Shown piece after piece: positions 33,754 through 41,919 of a stretch of 64,000 bases of DNA. Position 1 is the first letter of the stretch; every line of letters starts with the position of its first letter. The translations under genes and the position numbers were made by a program. Below the pieces are notes generated by a model that had not been told where the DNA came from, made no database searches, and saw only the letters and a list, made by a program, of their open reading frames with translations. Origin of the DNA: Asticcacaulis currens (GTDB lineage Bacteria > Pseudomonadota > Alphaproteobacteria > Caulobacterales > Caulobacteraceae); contig NZ_JAQQKW010000003.1 of NCBI RefSeq assembly GCF_028550395.1, positions 1 through 64,000 of the forward strand. Direction: 5' to 3'.

Positions 33754-36324
33754 TCAGTATTTGACGCGCAGAGTCACGCCGTAGGTACGCGGCTGGCCCA
33801 TAAAGGCGTCGTAGGTGTTGGAGTCCAGCGCCTGGTTATAATAGGTGCCGTTGGGCTGCACCGTGGACTGGAAGCCGTTGCCTTGCAGCGGGGCGTTGAT
33901 GACGACCTGCTTATAGGTTTCGTCGGTCAGGTTCTGCGCCCAGAATTCCAGCGTCCAGGCCTGATCCGGTGCCCCGATGCCGAAGCGGGCATTGAGCAGT
34001 GTATAGCCGTCCTGCATCTTGTACGGGATCAGGTCAGAGCCAGTATTGTATTCCGAGGAATATTTGGCGGCGATATTACCCGAAGCTCGCAGGTTTTCGG
34101 CGATATTGCCCGACCAGGTGACGGCCAGCGAGCCCGTCAATTCCGGGGCGAAGGACATACGCGCCCCCGGCAGAAGCGACAGTTGCGGGAAGCGCGCCGG
34201 GTTGGACAGATCGGACGCCTTGAAGCTGCCGTACTTGGTGTCGGCATAGGCGATACCGCCCTGCACCGACAGGCCACGGATCGGCGTGGACCAGTAGATG
34301 TCGGCATCGACGCCCTTCGACTTCAGTTCCGGGATCGACTCGACCACGAAGGCCGTACCGAGGAAGGTGTTGAGCTGGAAGTCCTGATAGGTTTGGTCAA
34401 AGGCGGTGATGTTGAACAGCAGCTTGTTGTTCATCATCGAGGTCTTCAGACCCAGTTCGTAGGAATCCACCGTCTCCGGCTTGAAGTAGAGCGTGGAATC
34501 CGGCGTGATACCGGTCTGGGCGCGGTCGAGGTTGTAGCCGCCGCCCTTATAGCCACGCGCATAAGAGGCGTAGGCCATGACATTTTCGTTGAAGCGATAG
34601 GCGCCCTTCAGCGTGCCCGACCACTCCTTCTCGGTCACTTCGTTGGAGACGCGACGGTTATTAAAGGCCGCATTGCCCCAGAAGGTACACATATTGCCGA
34701 CCACGGTCGGACGGGCGGCCGCCGGGATGGTTGCCCAGGCCCCGACCGGGGCATTCCCCAGCAGGCCCGAGCGGCCCAGAGCCGACGCACAGCCGACGCC
34801 GCCATCGGAATTGGTGTAGATCGCCGTCATCTTCTTGGTTTCCTGCGTGTAGCGCAGGCCCAGAGTGACTTCAAACTGATCCGTAAACTTGTAACCATTG
34901 TTGGTGAACAGGGCGAGCGACTTCGACTCCTGCGTATAGTAGTCGAGCGCGCCCTGACCCGGCGTGTAGGAGGTGCCCGGCGCACGGCCCGTCAGGACCG
35001 AGACGGTCGGCGTCGTGGTGGGCAGGCCCAGCGCCTGAGCCAGCAGGATCGACAGATAGGTTTCGTACTGCGTGCCATAGACGTAGGAGTCGGTACGCTT
35101 CAGGTCTTCATCGGCATAGAAGGCCCCGACCAGCCAGTTCAGCTTGTCCGTCGCCCCCGCCAGACGCAGTTCCTGCGAGAAGGTGTCGAAATTGGCTTTG
35201 AAGTCGCCATTGTCGCGGCGATAGAGGATGTCGGCACCCGAATAGTCGATGTCCTGACCATTGGTGTTCTTCCACTTGCGCACGCCCGTGACTGAGGTCA
35301 GGGTCGAGTCAAGCCAGGCCAGCTTGATATTGGCTTCAACCGAGACACCGCCATCGGTGATCTGCTGCGTCGTCGGGCGGTTGGAATAGGCCAGACGCGC
35401 CTCAGGATTGGCGGTCGCCGCCACGCCGTTACCGGCGGCCAGCGTGTTGAGGGCGGCACCGGTCGGACCGGTGCGGGTCTGCACCGTGGCGCAGCAGTTT
35501 TCGTCGCGCTTCGAATAGTCGGCGATCACGCGGATCTTGTGGGCGCCCGGCGTGAACAGCAACTGCCCCCGAACTGTGTAGAAGTTCTGATCGGCGTCTT
35601 CCTTCAGGGTGCGCGGCCCGATGCCGGTATTGACGTCGTAGAAACCACCGCGCTCGCGCTTGGCCACGAACAGACGACCGGCGACAAGGTCTTCGGACAG
35701 CGGGCCGGTGATCGAGGCCGACACGCCCTTACCGTCATAGTTCGACACCGTGGCTTCGCCATCCATGCCGAATACGAAGGCCGGTTCCTTGGTGATGATG
35801 TTGATGACCCCGGCGGAGGTGTTCTTGCCAAACAGGGTGCCCTGCGGCCCCTTCAGCACTTCGATACGGCCGATTTCACCCAGATCGCCGAAGCCGACGC
35901 CGTTACGCGGGCGATAGACACCGTCGATCACCACGCCGACCGAAGATTCCATGCCGGGGTTGTCACCCACCGTACCGACGCCGCGGATACGGGCGGTGGT
36001 CAGGCTTTCGTTCTGGGTCGAGGTGACGGTCAGCCCGGGCGTCAGGACCTGCATGTCCTTGATGTCCTTCACGCCCGCATCCTGCAACAGTTTGGCCGAC
36101 AGGGTGGTGACGACGATCGGCACGTCCTGCAGCGACTGTTCGCGCTTCTGCGCGGTGACGGTGATGACCTGCGGCTCTTCCTCGGTCTGGGCCTGAGCGT
36201 TCTGGGCCTGCGCCGCCGGGGTCAGGGCCGCAGCCGCACCTAACGCCATGACCATACCGGAACAGGTTACCATCAGTGTGCGGTTGAGGGAGAAGCGATT
36301 GTGAGTGTGTGCCTTTACGCGCAT
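33754..36324 (-). CDS. TonB-dependent outer-membrane receptor
   Basis: An 856-residue outer-membrane transporter. A signal peptide (about 1-40, ending AAQAQ) is followed by a TonB-box-like EEPQVITVTAQKREQSLQDV and a plug domain (about 60-170) with GVVIDGVYRPRNGVGFGDLG, EIGRIEVLKGPQGTLFGKN and TSAGVINIIT. The rest is a 22-strand barrel ending in the aromatic Tyr (TYGVTLRVKY). The sequence is of the generic OMR family common in caulobacters and sphingomonads; the ligand (sugar, siderophore or other) cannot be read. No partner transporter adjoins it. A TGACAC/GTGTCA palindrome lies 156 bases upstream. It may serve the nearby glycosidases, but that is speculation. Confidence 0.93.
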   Translation of the reverse strand: MRVKAHTHNRFSLNRTLMVTCSGMVMALGAAAALTPAAQAQNAQAQTEEEPQVITVTAQKREQSLQDVPIVVTTLSAKLLQDAGVKDIKDMQVLTPGLTVTSTQNESLTTARIRGVGTVGDNPGMESSVGVVIDGVYRPRNGVGFGDLGEIGRIEVLKGPQGTLFGKNTSAGVINIITKEPAFVFGMDGEATVSNYDGKGVSASITGPLSEDLVAGRLFVAKRERGGFYDVNTGIGPRTLKEDADQNFYTVRGQLLFTPGAHKIRVIADYSKRDENCCATVQTRTGPTGAALNTLAAGNGVAATANPEARLAYSNRPTTQQITDGGVSVEANIKLAWLDSTLTSVTGVRKWKNTNGQDIDYSGADILYRRDNGDFKANFDTFSQELRLAGATDKLNWLVGAFYADEDLKRTDSYVYGTQYETYLSILLAQALGLPTTTPTVSVLTGRAPGTSYTPGQGALDYYTQESKSLALFTNNGYKFTDQFEVTLGLRYTQETKKMTAIYTNSDGGVGCASALGRSGLLGNAPVGAWATIPAAARPTVVGNMCTFWGNAAFNNRRVSNEVTEKEWSGTLKGAYRFNENVMAYASYARGYKGGGYNLDRAQTGITPDSTLYFKPETVDSYELGLKTSMMNNKLLFNITAFDQTYQDFQLNTFLGTAFVVESIPELKSKGVDADIYWSTPIRGLSVQGGIAYADTKYGSFKASDLSNPARFPQLSLLPGARMSFAPELTGSLAVTWSGNIAENLRASGNIAAKYSSEYNTGSDLIPYKMQDGYTLLNARFGIGAPDQAWTLEFWAQNLTDETYKQVVINAPLQGNGFQSTVQPNGTYYNQALDSNTYDAFMGQPRTYGVTLRVKY

Positions 36325-36479
36325 GTGTTTCCCCTAGGTCAATCAGGCCGCCCCTTCCCTTAAGGAAGGTTATCGCAAGGTAAACGGCGGTCCCTGTATT
36401 TGCCGGTTTTGTTTTTGACGTTGTTTTACGCAGACTCGCCCGAAGGTTTACTTCGCACGCACTGCTGCCCGTAATGATA

Positions 36480-36493
36480 TGACACAAGTGTCA
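36480..36493. promoter_or_regulatory. Palindromic operator candidate upstream of the TonB receptor
   Basis: TGACAC-AA-GTGTCA, two perfect 6-base arms, in the 306-base gap between nhaA and the receptor gene, in an A/T-richer part. Nothing else is seen in this gap except the nhaA terminator. Confidence 0.4.
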
Positions 36494-36530
36494 ACAAAGA
36501 CAATTTCAATTTCATCTCGCAACCGCACAT

Positions 36531-36570
36531 GAAAAAACCGCGTAAGCCTTGCCATACAAGGCTTACGCGG
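36531..36570 (-). terminator. Rho-independent terminator of nhaA
   Basis: CCGCGTAAGCCTTG and CAAGGCTTACGCGG form a perfect 14-pair stem around CCATA; on the minus strand it is followed by TTTTTTC. Confidence 0.9.
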
Positions 36571-36630
36571 CGTTAGCACTAGCACCACAGGCGGCAAAAA
36601 GGCCTGTAAATATTGACGGTTACGCAAACG

Positions 36631-37812
36631 TCAACTTGCCACACGCCTGCGTGACAAAACTATTGCGCCTGCACAGGCCGAAAGTAACGATCCCGTAATT
36701 ACGCCGAGCTTTATGGCATTTTGGGCACTTTCCGCATGGTCAGCAAAGGCAAGAGCCCCCAGAAACAGGCTCATGGTGAAGCCGATTCCGCACAAAAGGC
36801 TGACGCCATAGAGCGCGCCCCAGCCGCTGTTTTCCGGCGCACGGGCGATTTTCAGGCGGATCGCCAGCCAGGCCAGACCGAAGACACCGACCTGTTTGCC
36901 GACAAACAGACCGAGCGCCACCCCCAGCATCCGCGGGTCACCCAGCGAGGCGAAGCTCATCCCCGCGAACGAAAAGCCCGACGCCACGAAGGCAAAGAAG
37001 GGCACGATACCGTAGGAAACCGGCGTATGCAGGTCGTGCATGAGGGTCTTCAAGAGGCTTTCTTCGCCGCGCGCCGGAGCGTCCAGCGTCACCATGAAGG
37101 CCGCCGCCACCGCCGTCAGAGATGTGGCCAGACCCGCCTTCAGGCTGAACGCCCAGGTCGCGATAAACAACACCAGATAGACGGCTTTCAGACCGCGCGC
37201 CTGATTCCGCAGGGCGTATTTGGCCAGCCCCATGATCACCAACAGACCAGCGATCCACAGGCACAGCAGCAGGTCGATGCCCGATGAATAGAAAAGGCCG
37301 ATGACCAGCACCGCCCCCAGATCATCGACGATGGCGAGCGTCAGCAGGAAGACGCGCAGGCTGTCCGGCAAGCCCCGCCCCACCACCGCGAACACGGCCA
37401 GCGCGAAGGCGATGTCGGTCGCCATCGGCACGGACCAGCCGCGCAGATCGCCGCCGGGCAGGCCCGCATTCAGCGCCACATAGACCAGGGCCGGGGCCGC
37501 CATACCGCCGATCGCCCCCAATACCGGCAGGGCCAGCTTCTTCGGGTTCGACAGTTCGCCACGGAAAATCTCGTACTTGATCTCCAGCCCGACCACGAAA
37601 AAGAAGATGGCCATCAGGCCTTCCTTGGTCCATTTGAGCACCGACTTGTCTTCGACAAATGTGCCGATCTGCACCGGAATATGGGCGTTGATGAAGTCGA
37701 AATAGACCGCCGCCCACGGCGAATTGGCCCAGATGACGGCGATCAGGGCCGACAGCCCCAGAATAAAGCCAGCACCGGCTTCGGTTTTGAGAAATTCGAG
37801 GGTGAACTTCAT
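36631..37812 (-). CDS. nhaA: Na+/H+ antiporter NhaA
   Basis: A 393-residue inner-membrane antiporter with about 11-12 membrane helices. The key residues keep the E. coli numbering: Asp133 (PMATDIAFALA), Asp163 and Asp164 (LAIVDDLGAVL). It exports sodium in exchange for protons, giving salt and alkali tolerance. Other family stretches are LMAIFFFVVGLEIKYEIFRG and TPVSYGIVPFFAFVASG. GGAGACC precedes ATG 37812. No nhaR-like regulator adjoins. Divergent from selO, 138 bases apart; a strong terminator lies 60 bases after its stop. Confidence 0.97.
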   Translation of the reverse strand: MKFTLEFLKTEAGAGFILGLSALIAVIWANSPWAAVYFDFINAHIPVQIGTFVEDKSVLKWTKEGLMAIFFFVVGLEIKYEIFRGELSNPKKLALPVLGAIGGMAAPALVYVALNAGLPGGDLRGWSVPMATDIAFALAVFAVVGRGLPDSLRVFLLTLAIVDDLGAVLVIGLFYSSGIDLLLCLWIAGLLVIMGLAKYALRNQARGLKAVYLVLFIATWAFSLKAGLATSLTAVAAAFMVTLDAPARGEESLLKTLMHDLHTPVSYGIVPFFAFVASGFSFAGMSFASLGDPRMLGVALGLFVGKQVGVFGLAWLAIRLKIARAPENSGWGALYGVSLLCGIGFTMSLFLGALAFADHAESAQNAIKLGVITGSLLSACAGAIVLSRRRVAS

Positions 37813-37950
37813 CGGCGGTCTCCTTTTCCGCGGGCATGGTCAAAGGCCATGCGAGGGTTAAGTCCGGTCCGGACGGGTAAAATTGAATCGACTATTGCGA
37901 AAAACCGTAGCAAACCGGACGCCCTGTCCCAAGCAAAACCGGTCTGTCTC

Positions 37951-39381
37951 ATGCCGATTTCCGCCCGATATCGCCCCGATCCGCGCCTCGCGGCCTCTGG
38001 CCTGCCGCTGGTCGATGCGGTGCGCGCCGCCGACTTTCCGCGGACGGTTTTAAGATACCGCAATGACCGCGCGGCGGCCTCGGTCTGCCTTGAGGGTTTG
38101 AGCGACGACGAATGGATCGCGCACTTCGGGCGTTTCACGTCCCTGCCCGACAATCAGGCCGAACCGCTGGCCCTGCGCTATCACGGTCATCAGTTCCGCC
38201 ACTACAATCCCGACCTCGGTGACGGGCGCGGCTTCCTGTTTGCCCAGATGCGCGATGCGCGCGACCGCCTGCTCGATCTTGGCACCAAGGGCTCCGGTAC
38301 GACGCCGTGGTCGCGCGGTGGCGACGGCCGCCTGACTCTGAAAGGCGGCGTGCGCGAAGTGCTGGCCACCGCGCTTCTGGAAGCGCTGGGGGTCAACACG
38401 TCGAAGAGTTTTTCGCTGATAGAAACGGGCGAATCCCTGCGCCGTTATGATGAACCGTCTCCGACACGGGCGGCGGTTCTGGTGCGCCTGTCGCATTCGC
38501 ATATCCGCTTCGGCACATTCGAGCGCTTGGCCTATCTCAATGAAACCGAGGCCATGACGGCCTTGGTGCGCTATGTGGCCGACGTCTATTACTCGGACCT
38601 CGGCGATCATCAGGGGCAGGACCTGACGCACGCCCTGTTCGATGCCGTGGTGACGAAGACCGCGCACCTGACGACCCAGTGGATGTGCGCGGGCTTTGTG
38701 CACGGCGTGCTCAATACCGACAATATGAACATCACGGGAGAGAGTTTCGACTACGGCCCCTATCGCTTCCTGCCGCACTATGAGCCGGGGCTGGTGGCCG
38801 CCTATTTCGACGAAGGCGGGCTCTATGCCTATGCGCGGCAACCCGATGCGGTGTTCTGGAACCTGACGCAACTGGCGCGCTGCCTCAGCCTGATCGGCGA
38901 CAGCCAACCGCTGATCGACAGCCTCAACGCCTTTTCCGAGCGCTATCAGACGGTCATGGCCACGCAGTTCTGCCGCCGACTGAATATCGCCCCGCAAGGC
39001 ATGGAAACGGAGACGCCTCTGATGCAGGCGGCCTTCCGCATGTTGAGCGCCGCAAAAACGCCGGGCAGTTTTGAAGGGTTCTTCTTCGACTGGTTCGGCG
39101 GCTCGCTCAGCGAAGCCCGCGCCCTCAATGGTCCGCGCGCGGAGGTCTATACGCACCCCGACGCCGCCGACTTCAGGAGGCTGATCGGCAGCTATACGCC
39201 CGCCGATGCGGCAAAGCTCTCACATCCGCTGTTCGCCCAAGCCACCCCGGCAACCCTGCTTTACGATGAGATCGAAGCCTTGTGGAAACCCATAGTGGAA
39301 GACGACGACTGGTCGCTGTTGTATGAAAAGCTGGCGGAAATCGAGCGTTATCGCGAGGGGTTGGGGTTAAACGCCGAATAG
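37951..39381 (+). CDS. selO: Protein adenylyltransferase SelO (YdiU)
   Basis: A 476-residue pseudokinase-fold enzyme that transfers AMP from ATP to Ser, Thr or Tyr of target proteins, linked to redox stress. The nucleotide loop region LGTKGSGTTPWSRGGDGRLT, GGVREVLATALLEALGV and the metal/catalytic part VHGVLNTDNMNITGESFDYG are present (kinase-like D..N...DYG). The C-terminus ends YREGLGLNAE without a terminal cysteine pair, so the redox switch reported for some SelO proteins is absent. I chose ATG 37951 (MPISARYRPDP); there is an in-frame extension upstream but the family starts here. Its last 15 bases overlap parE on the opposite strand. Confidence 0.93.
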   Translation: MPISARYRPDPRLAASGLPLVDAVRAADFPRTVLRYRNDRAAASVCLEGLSDDEWIAHFGRFTSLPDNQAEPLALRYHGHQFRHYNPDLGDGRGFLFAQMRDARDRLLDLGTKGSGTTPWSRGGDGRLTLKGGVREVLATALLEALGVNTSKSFSLIETGESLRRYDEPSPTRAAVLVRLSHSHIRFGTFERLAYLNETEAMTALVRYVADVYYSDLGDHQGQDLTHALFDAVVTKTAHLTTQWMCAGFVHGVLNTDNMNITGESFDYGPYRFLPHYEPGLVAAYFDEGGLYAYARQPDAVFWNLTQLARCLSLIGDSQPLIDSLNAFSERYQTVMATQFCRRLNIAPQGMETETPLMQAAFRMLSAAKTPGSFEGFFFDWFGGSLSEARALNGPRAEVYTHPDAADFRRLIGSYTPADAAKLSHPLFAQATPATLLYDEIEALWKPIVEDDDWSLLYEKLAEIERYREGLGLNAE

Positions 39382-39660
39382 ATCCGGTCCGATATCGCGG
39401 GCCCCGTGAAGTATGCGGTCAATCAGTACATCCTCACCGTCCAGCATGTAAAATATCGAATAGGGTTTATAAACAGCCCTCCGGATATCACCGCCAGGGT
39501 GTTCGATCAAAGGGTGACCACGCGGCGCATCGACAAGACGCAAACAGGCCCGATGAATCTCGGTGACAAAGCTGACGGCCCGTCGCGGGTTATCCTGCGC
39601 GATGAAATCGGCAATGCCTTCGAGATCGCGCAATGCCTGCTCTGAAAAGCGGACTTTCAT
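39367..39660 (-). CDS. parE: ParE/RelE-superfamily toxin
   Basis: A 97-residue toxin of the ParE/RelE fold: VRFSEQALRDLEGIADFIAQ, DNPRRAVSFVTEIHRACLRL and RRAVYKPYSIFYMLDGEDVL, IDRILHGARD. ParE toxins inhibit DNA gyrase; RelE-type ribonucleases lack this pattern, so gyrase is the likelier target. Its ATG overlaps the antitoxin stop by 4 bases, as usual for such pairs. The 3' end overlaps selO by 15 bases on the opposite strand. Confidence 0.92.
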   Translation of the reverse strand: MKVRFSEQALRDLEGIADFIAQDNPRRAVSFVTEIHRACLRLVDAPRGHPLIEHPGGDIRRAVYKPYSIFYMLDGEDVLIDRILHGARDIGPDLFGV

Positions 39661-39947
39661 ATGTTGGCATCAGCCGGAATCATCGCCTGATACTTGGTGA
39701 TCAATCTTTCAAACGCCTCTTCGGCGTCCACATACCCGCTGTTGCGGCCCTCGTCGATCAGCGCTTTCAACTCGGCGATCTGGCGTTCGCGGGCCTGCTG
39801 CTTGTACTTCCAATCGCGCAGGGCGTCGCGCACCACCTCACTGGCCGAGGCGTATTCGCCGCTCTCGACGGCGTCGCGCACCATGGCCGCCATATCGGCA
39901 GTCAGGGCAATACTAACCTTTTCCACACGCGGCTTATCATCGGCCAT
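39657..39947 (-). CDS. parD: ParD-type antitoxin
   Basis: A 96-residue antitoxin with an N-terminal ribbon-helix-helix (EKVSIALTADMAAMVRDAVE, SGEYASASEVVRDALRDW) that binds its own promoter and a C-terminal acidic tail (KALIDEGRNSGYVDAEEAFE) that covers the toxin. GGAGG lies 6 bases before ATG 39947. It is the first gene of the two-gene toxin-antitoxin operon. Confidence 0.93.
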   Translation of the reverse strand: MADDKPRVEKVSIALTADMAAMVRDAVESGEYASASEVVRDALRDWKYKQQARERQIAELKALIDEGRNSGYVDAEEAFERLITKYQAMIPADANI

Positions 39948-39965
39948 GAGGCACCTCCGGTACGA

Positions 39966-39988
39966 ACGAGTAGTAATTTATACCACCA
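39966..39988 (-). promoter_or_regulatory. parDE promoter/operator
   Basis: On the minus strand GTGGTATAAATTACTAC (complement of 39970-39986) is an A/T-rich imperfect palindrome containing a TATAAAT -10-like core, 23 bases before parD. The rest of the region is G+C-rich, so this is the natural promoter; RHH antitoxins bind such palindromes. It touches the glutaminase stop codon. Confidence 0.55.
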
Positions 39989-39989
39989 C

Positions 39990-40913
39990 TCACAGCACCG
40001 AACAATTGGTGATCTGGCTGAAGGCCTCCAGCGCGGCAAAGCCCACCACCGACGTGCCGTGACGATCCAGTTCCGGCGACCACACGGCAATGGCGGCCTG
40101 TCCCGGCACGATGGCGACGATGCCGCCGCCGACGCCGCTTTTGGCCGGCAAGCCGACGCGATAGGCAAACGACCCCACCGAATCGTACACGCCGCAGGTC
40201 AGCAGCAGGGCATTAAGTCGCCGCGCCTGCCGCGTCGGGAACACCGTCTCTTCGATGACCGGCGAAAACCCGCCCGCCGCCAGCGGCAGGGCCGCGCGTG
40301 CCAGATCGCGGCACGACAGGGTAATGGCGCATTGGCGGCAATAGGCCGCGATGACGGCTTCGACCTCATGATGCAGCGTGCCCGCCCCCTTCATCAGGTT
40401 GGCAATGGCGCGGTTCTTGTGCGCGGTGTCGATTTCCGAACGCGCCACGGCCTCATCTATGGTCAGGGCGCTCTGGCACAGGAAGCCCATATAGTCGCGC
40501 ACCGTCAGGTCCGGCCGCCGCGTCCCTTTGAGCAGCATATCGACCACCGCCAGCGCCCCGGCATTGATAAACGGATTGCGCGGAAACCCCGCCTCGTGCT
40601 CAAGCTGCGACAGGTAGTTGAAGGGCGTCCCCGACGGCTCCTTGCCCACCCGCGTCCACACCTCATCGCCTATGCGATTGAGCGCAATCCCCAGCGCAAA
40701 CAGCTTGGTGATCGACTGCGCCGAAAAGGGTTCATCGCCGTCGCCGACGACGTATTCCTGGCCATTTACAGTGCGCACCGCCATGCCGAACTTCTTCGGA
40801 TCGACGCTTGCCAGTTCGGGGATATAGTCGGCCACCTGCCCCTTGCCGAATTGCGGCTTCACCGTCTTTTCGATCTGCGACAGGACTTCGGGCAGGGACA
40901 GTTCGTGTTTCAT
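39990..40913 (-). CDS. glsA: Glutaminase A
   Basis: A 307-residue serine-dependent glutaminase (beta-lactamase-like fold) that converts glutamine to glutamate and ammonia. The nucleophile Ser67 and Lys70 form SxxK (FSAQSITK at 63-70); other landmarks are GTPFNYLSQLEHEAGFPRNP, FINAGALAVVD and SGVGGGIVAIVPGQAAIAVW. Full family length. ATG 40913. It is 26 bases after the beta-lactamase gene on the same strand, so probably cotranscribed. The stop is followed at once by the parDE promoter. Confidence 0.95.
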   Translation of the reverse strand: MKHELSLPEVLSQIEKTVKPQFGKGQVADYIPELASVDPKKFGMAVRTVNGQEYVVGDGDEPFSAQSITKLFALGIALNRIGDEVWTRVGKEPSGTPFNYLSQLEHEAGFPRNPFINAGALAVVDMLLKGTRRPDLTVRDYMGFLCQSALTIDEAVARSEIDTAHKNRAIANLMKGAGTLHHEVEAVIAAYCRQCAITLSCRDLARAALPLAAGGFSPVIEETVFPTRQARRLNALLLTCGVYDSVGSFAYRVGLPAKSGVGGGIVAIVPGQAAIAVWSPELDRHGTSVVGFAALEAFSQITNCSVL

Positions 40914-40939
40914 AAGCTCAACTTATGGCGAGTCGTAGG

Positions 40940-41860
40940 TTAGCCGCCCGTAAACACATAGTCCGCGACGCGACGCATCACTTCGCGCCTCTCGGCGTCC
41001 GATAAGCGCCCGCCACTTGTATAGATACAGACAATCTCAGGAGGCTCGTTCTCTGACCAGATAACGGCCACATCGTTGAGGGCCCCATTCGCTCCACGTC
41101 CTGTTTTGTCGGCTACGACGGCTTTGCGATTTTCGGGCACCCCGGCCCGAATGAGATCACGTCCGGTGGAAGCCTCAACCATCCAATGCTTGAGAAGCGA
41201 AACGGACGGCCCTGACAACACCTTCTCAAAAAAAACCTTTTGAAGCAGCAGAGCCATCGCCTTGGGGGTGGTGGTGTCGCGCAAATCATCCTTTTCATTG
41301 CTATTCAACCATGGCTCGTAGCGATCAAAGAGCGTCTCCGTGTCCCCCAAAGTACGGACAAAATCCGTCAACCCTTTTGGCCCGCCGATCAGGGGAAGGA
41401 GCAAATTCGCCGCTGAGTTGTCAGAGACAGACACAGCAGCGACGCAAAGCTCTGAGAGGGTCAGTTGCCCCTGCGCGAGATGGGCCTGAACCACGGGCGC
41501 ATATTCCAGCACATCCTTTTTTGTGAATTTTACCAACTCGTCAAGTCGATGGAACCCACCGTCCACGGCTTTCAGAATGGCCGCCGCCAACACCCACTTA
41601 AAGGTCGAGCACATGGCAAAGTGCTCATCCCACCTGTACCCTCTTTCATTTTCAGCGGTATCTCGGTTGAGTTGGTAAACGCCAATGCGCTGTTTCGTCC
41701 GGGCCTCTAACTCTGCACACCATTCATCCAATGTTTTGAGACACGCGCACCCTTCGGAGGGAAAACTTACGCCACCGAAAAAGGTGAACCCCGCGCTTGC
41801 CGCAACGCCGATACTGCCAACACCGGCTAATCCTGCCAGAAGCTTTCGCCGATCACGCAC
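40940..41860 (-). CDS. Class A beta-lactamase
   Basis: A 306-residue periplasmic beta-lactamase. The active-site motifs are complete: Ser85-Thr-Phe-Lys88 (STFK), Ser146-Asp147-Asn148 (SDN), Glu182 in RYEPWLN (general base of the omega loop), Lys252-Thr-Gly (KTG) followed by the NDVAVIW strand. The leader has a twin arginine (RDRRKLLAGLAG) before a hydrophobic run, so Tat export is likely. Cys84 precedes the nucleophile, but the position after KTG is Arg-Gly, so there is no partner for the disulfide of class A carbapenemases. It should hydrolyse penicillins or cephalosporins; the spectrum cannot be read. Start is GTG 41860 after GGGAGGGGAAGGG. No AmpR-like regulator adjoins; context is a peptidase-bla-glsA run. 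Confidence 0.93.
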   Translation of the reverse strand: MRDRRKLLAGLAGVGSIGVAASAGFTFFGGVSFPSEGCACLKTLDEWCAELEARTKQRIGVYQLNRDTAENERGYRWDEHFAMCSTFKWVLAAAILKAVDGGFHRLDELVKFTKKDVLEYAPVVQAHLAQGQLTLSELCVAAVSVSDNSAANLLLPLIGGPKGLTDFVRTLGDTETLFDRYEPWLNSNEKDDLRDTTTPKAMALLLQKVFFEKVLSGPSVSLLKHWMVEASTGRDLIRAGVPENRKAVVADKTGRGANGALNDVAVIWSENEPPEIVCIYTSGGRLSDAERREVMRRVADYVFTGG

Positions 41861-41884
41861 AGCCCTTCCCCTCCCTAAAGGTTA

Positions 41885-41910
41885 GCCCCTCTCGGTCATA
41901 CGAGAGGGGC
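41885..41910. terminator. Hairpin between the S9 peptidase and bla
   Basis: GCCCCTCTCG and CGAGAGGGGC pair perfectly around GTCATA, 10 bases past the peptidase stop and 25 bases before the bla GTG. No T-run follows on the minus strand, so it may only weaken or attenuate transcription into bla. Confidence 0.6.
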
Positions 41911-41919
41911 CAATGAAGC

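Noticed and set aside
33883-35295. 470-residue plus-strand reading opposite the TonB receptor
   Set aside because: Shadow frame; the minus-strand receptor has a complete plug, barrel and terminal aromatic residue.
40940-41860. Class A carbapenemase suggested by Cys before the active serine
   Set aside because: The partner cysteine after the KTG motif is absent (KTGRGANG), so the disulfide of KPC/SME-type enzymes cannot form; no basis for a carbapenemase claim.
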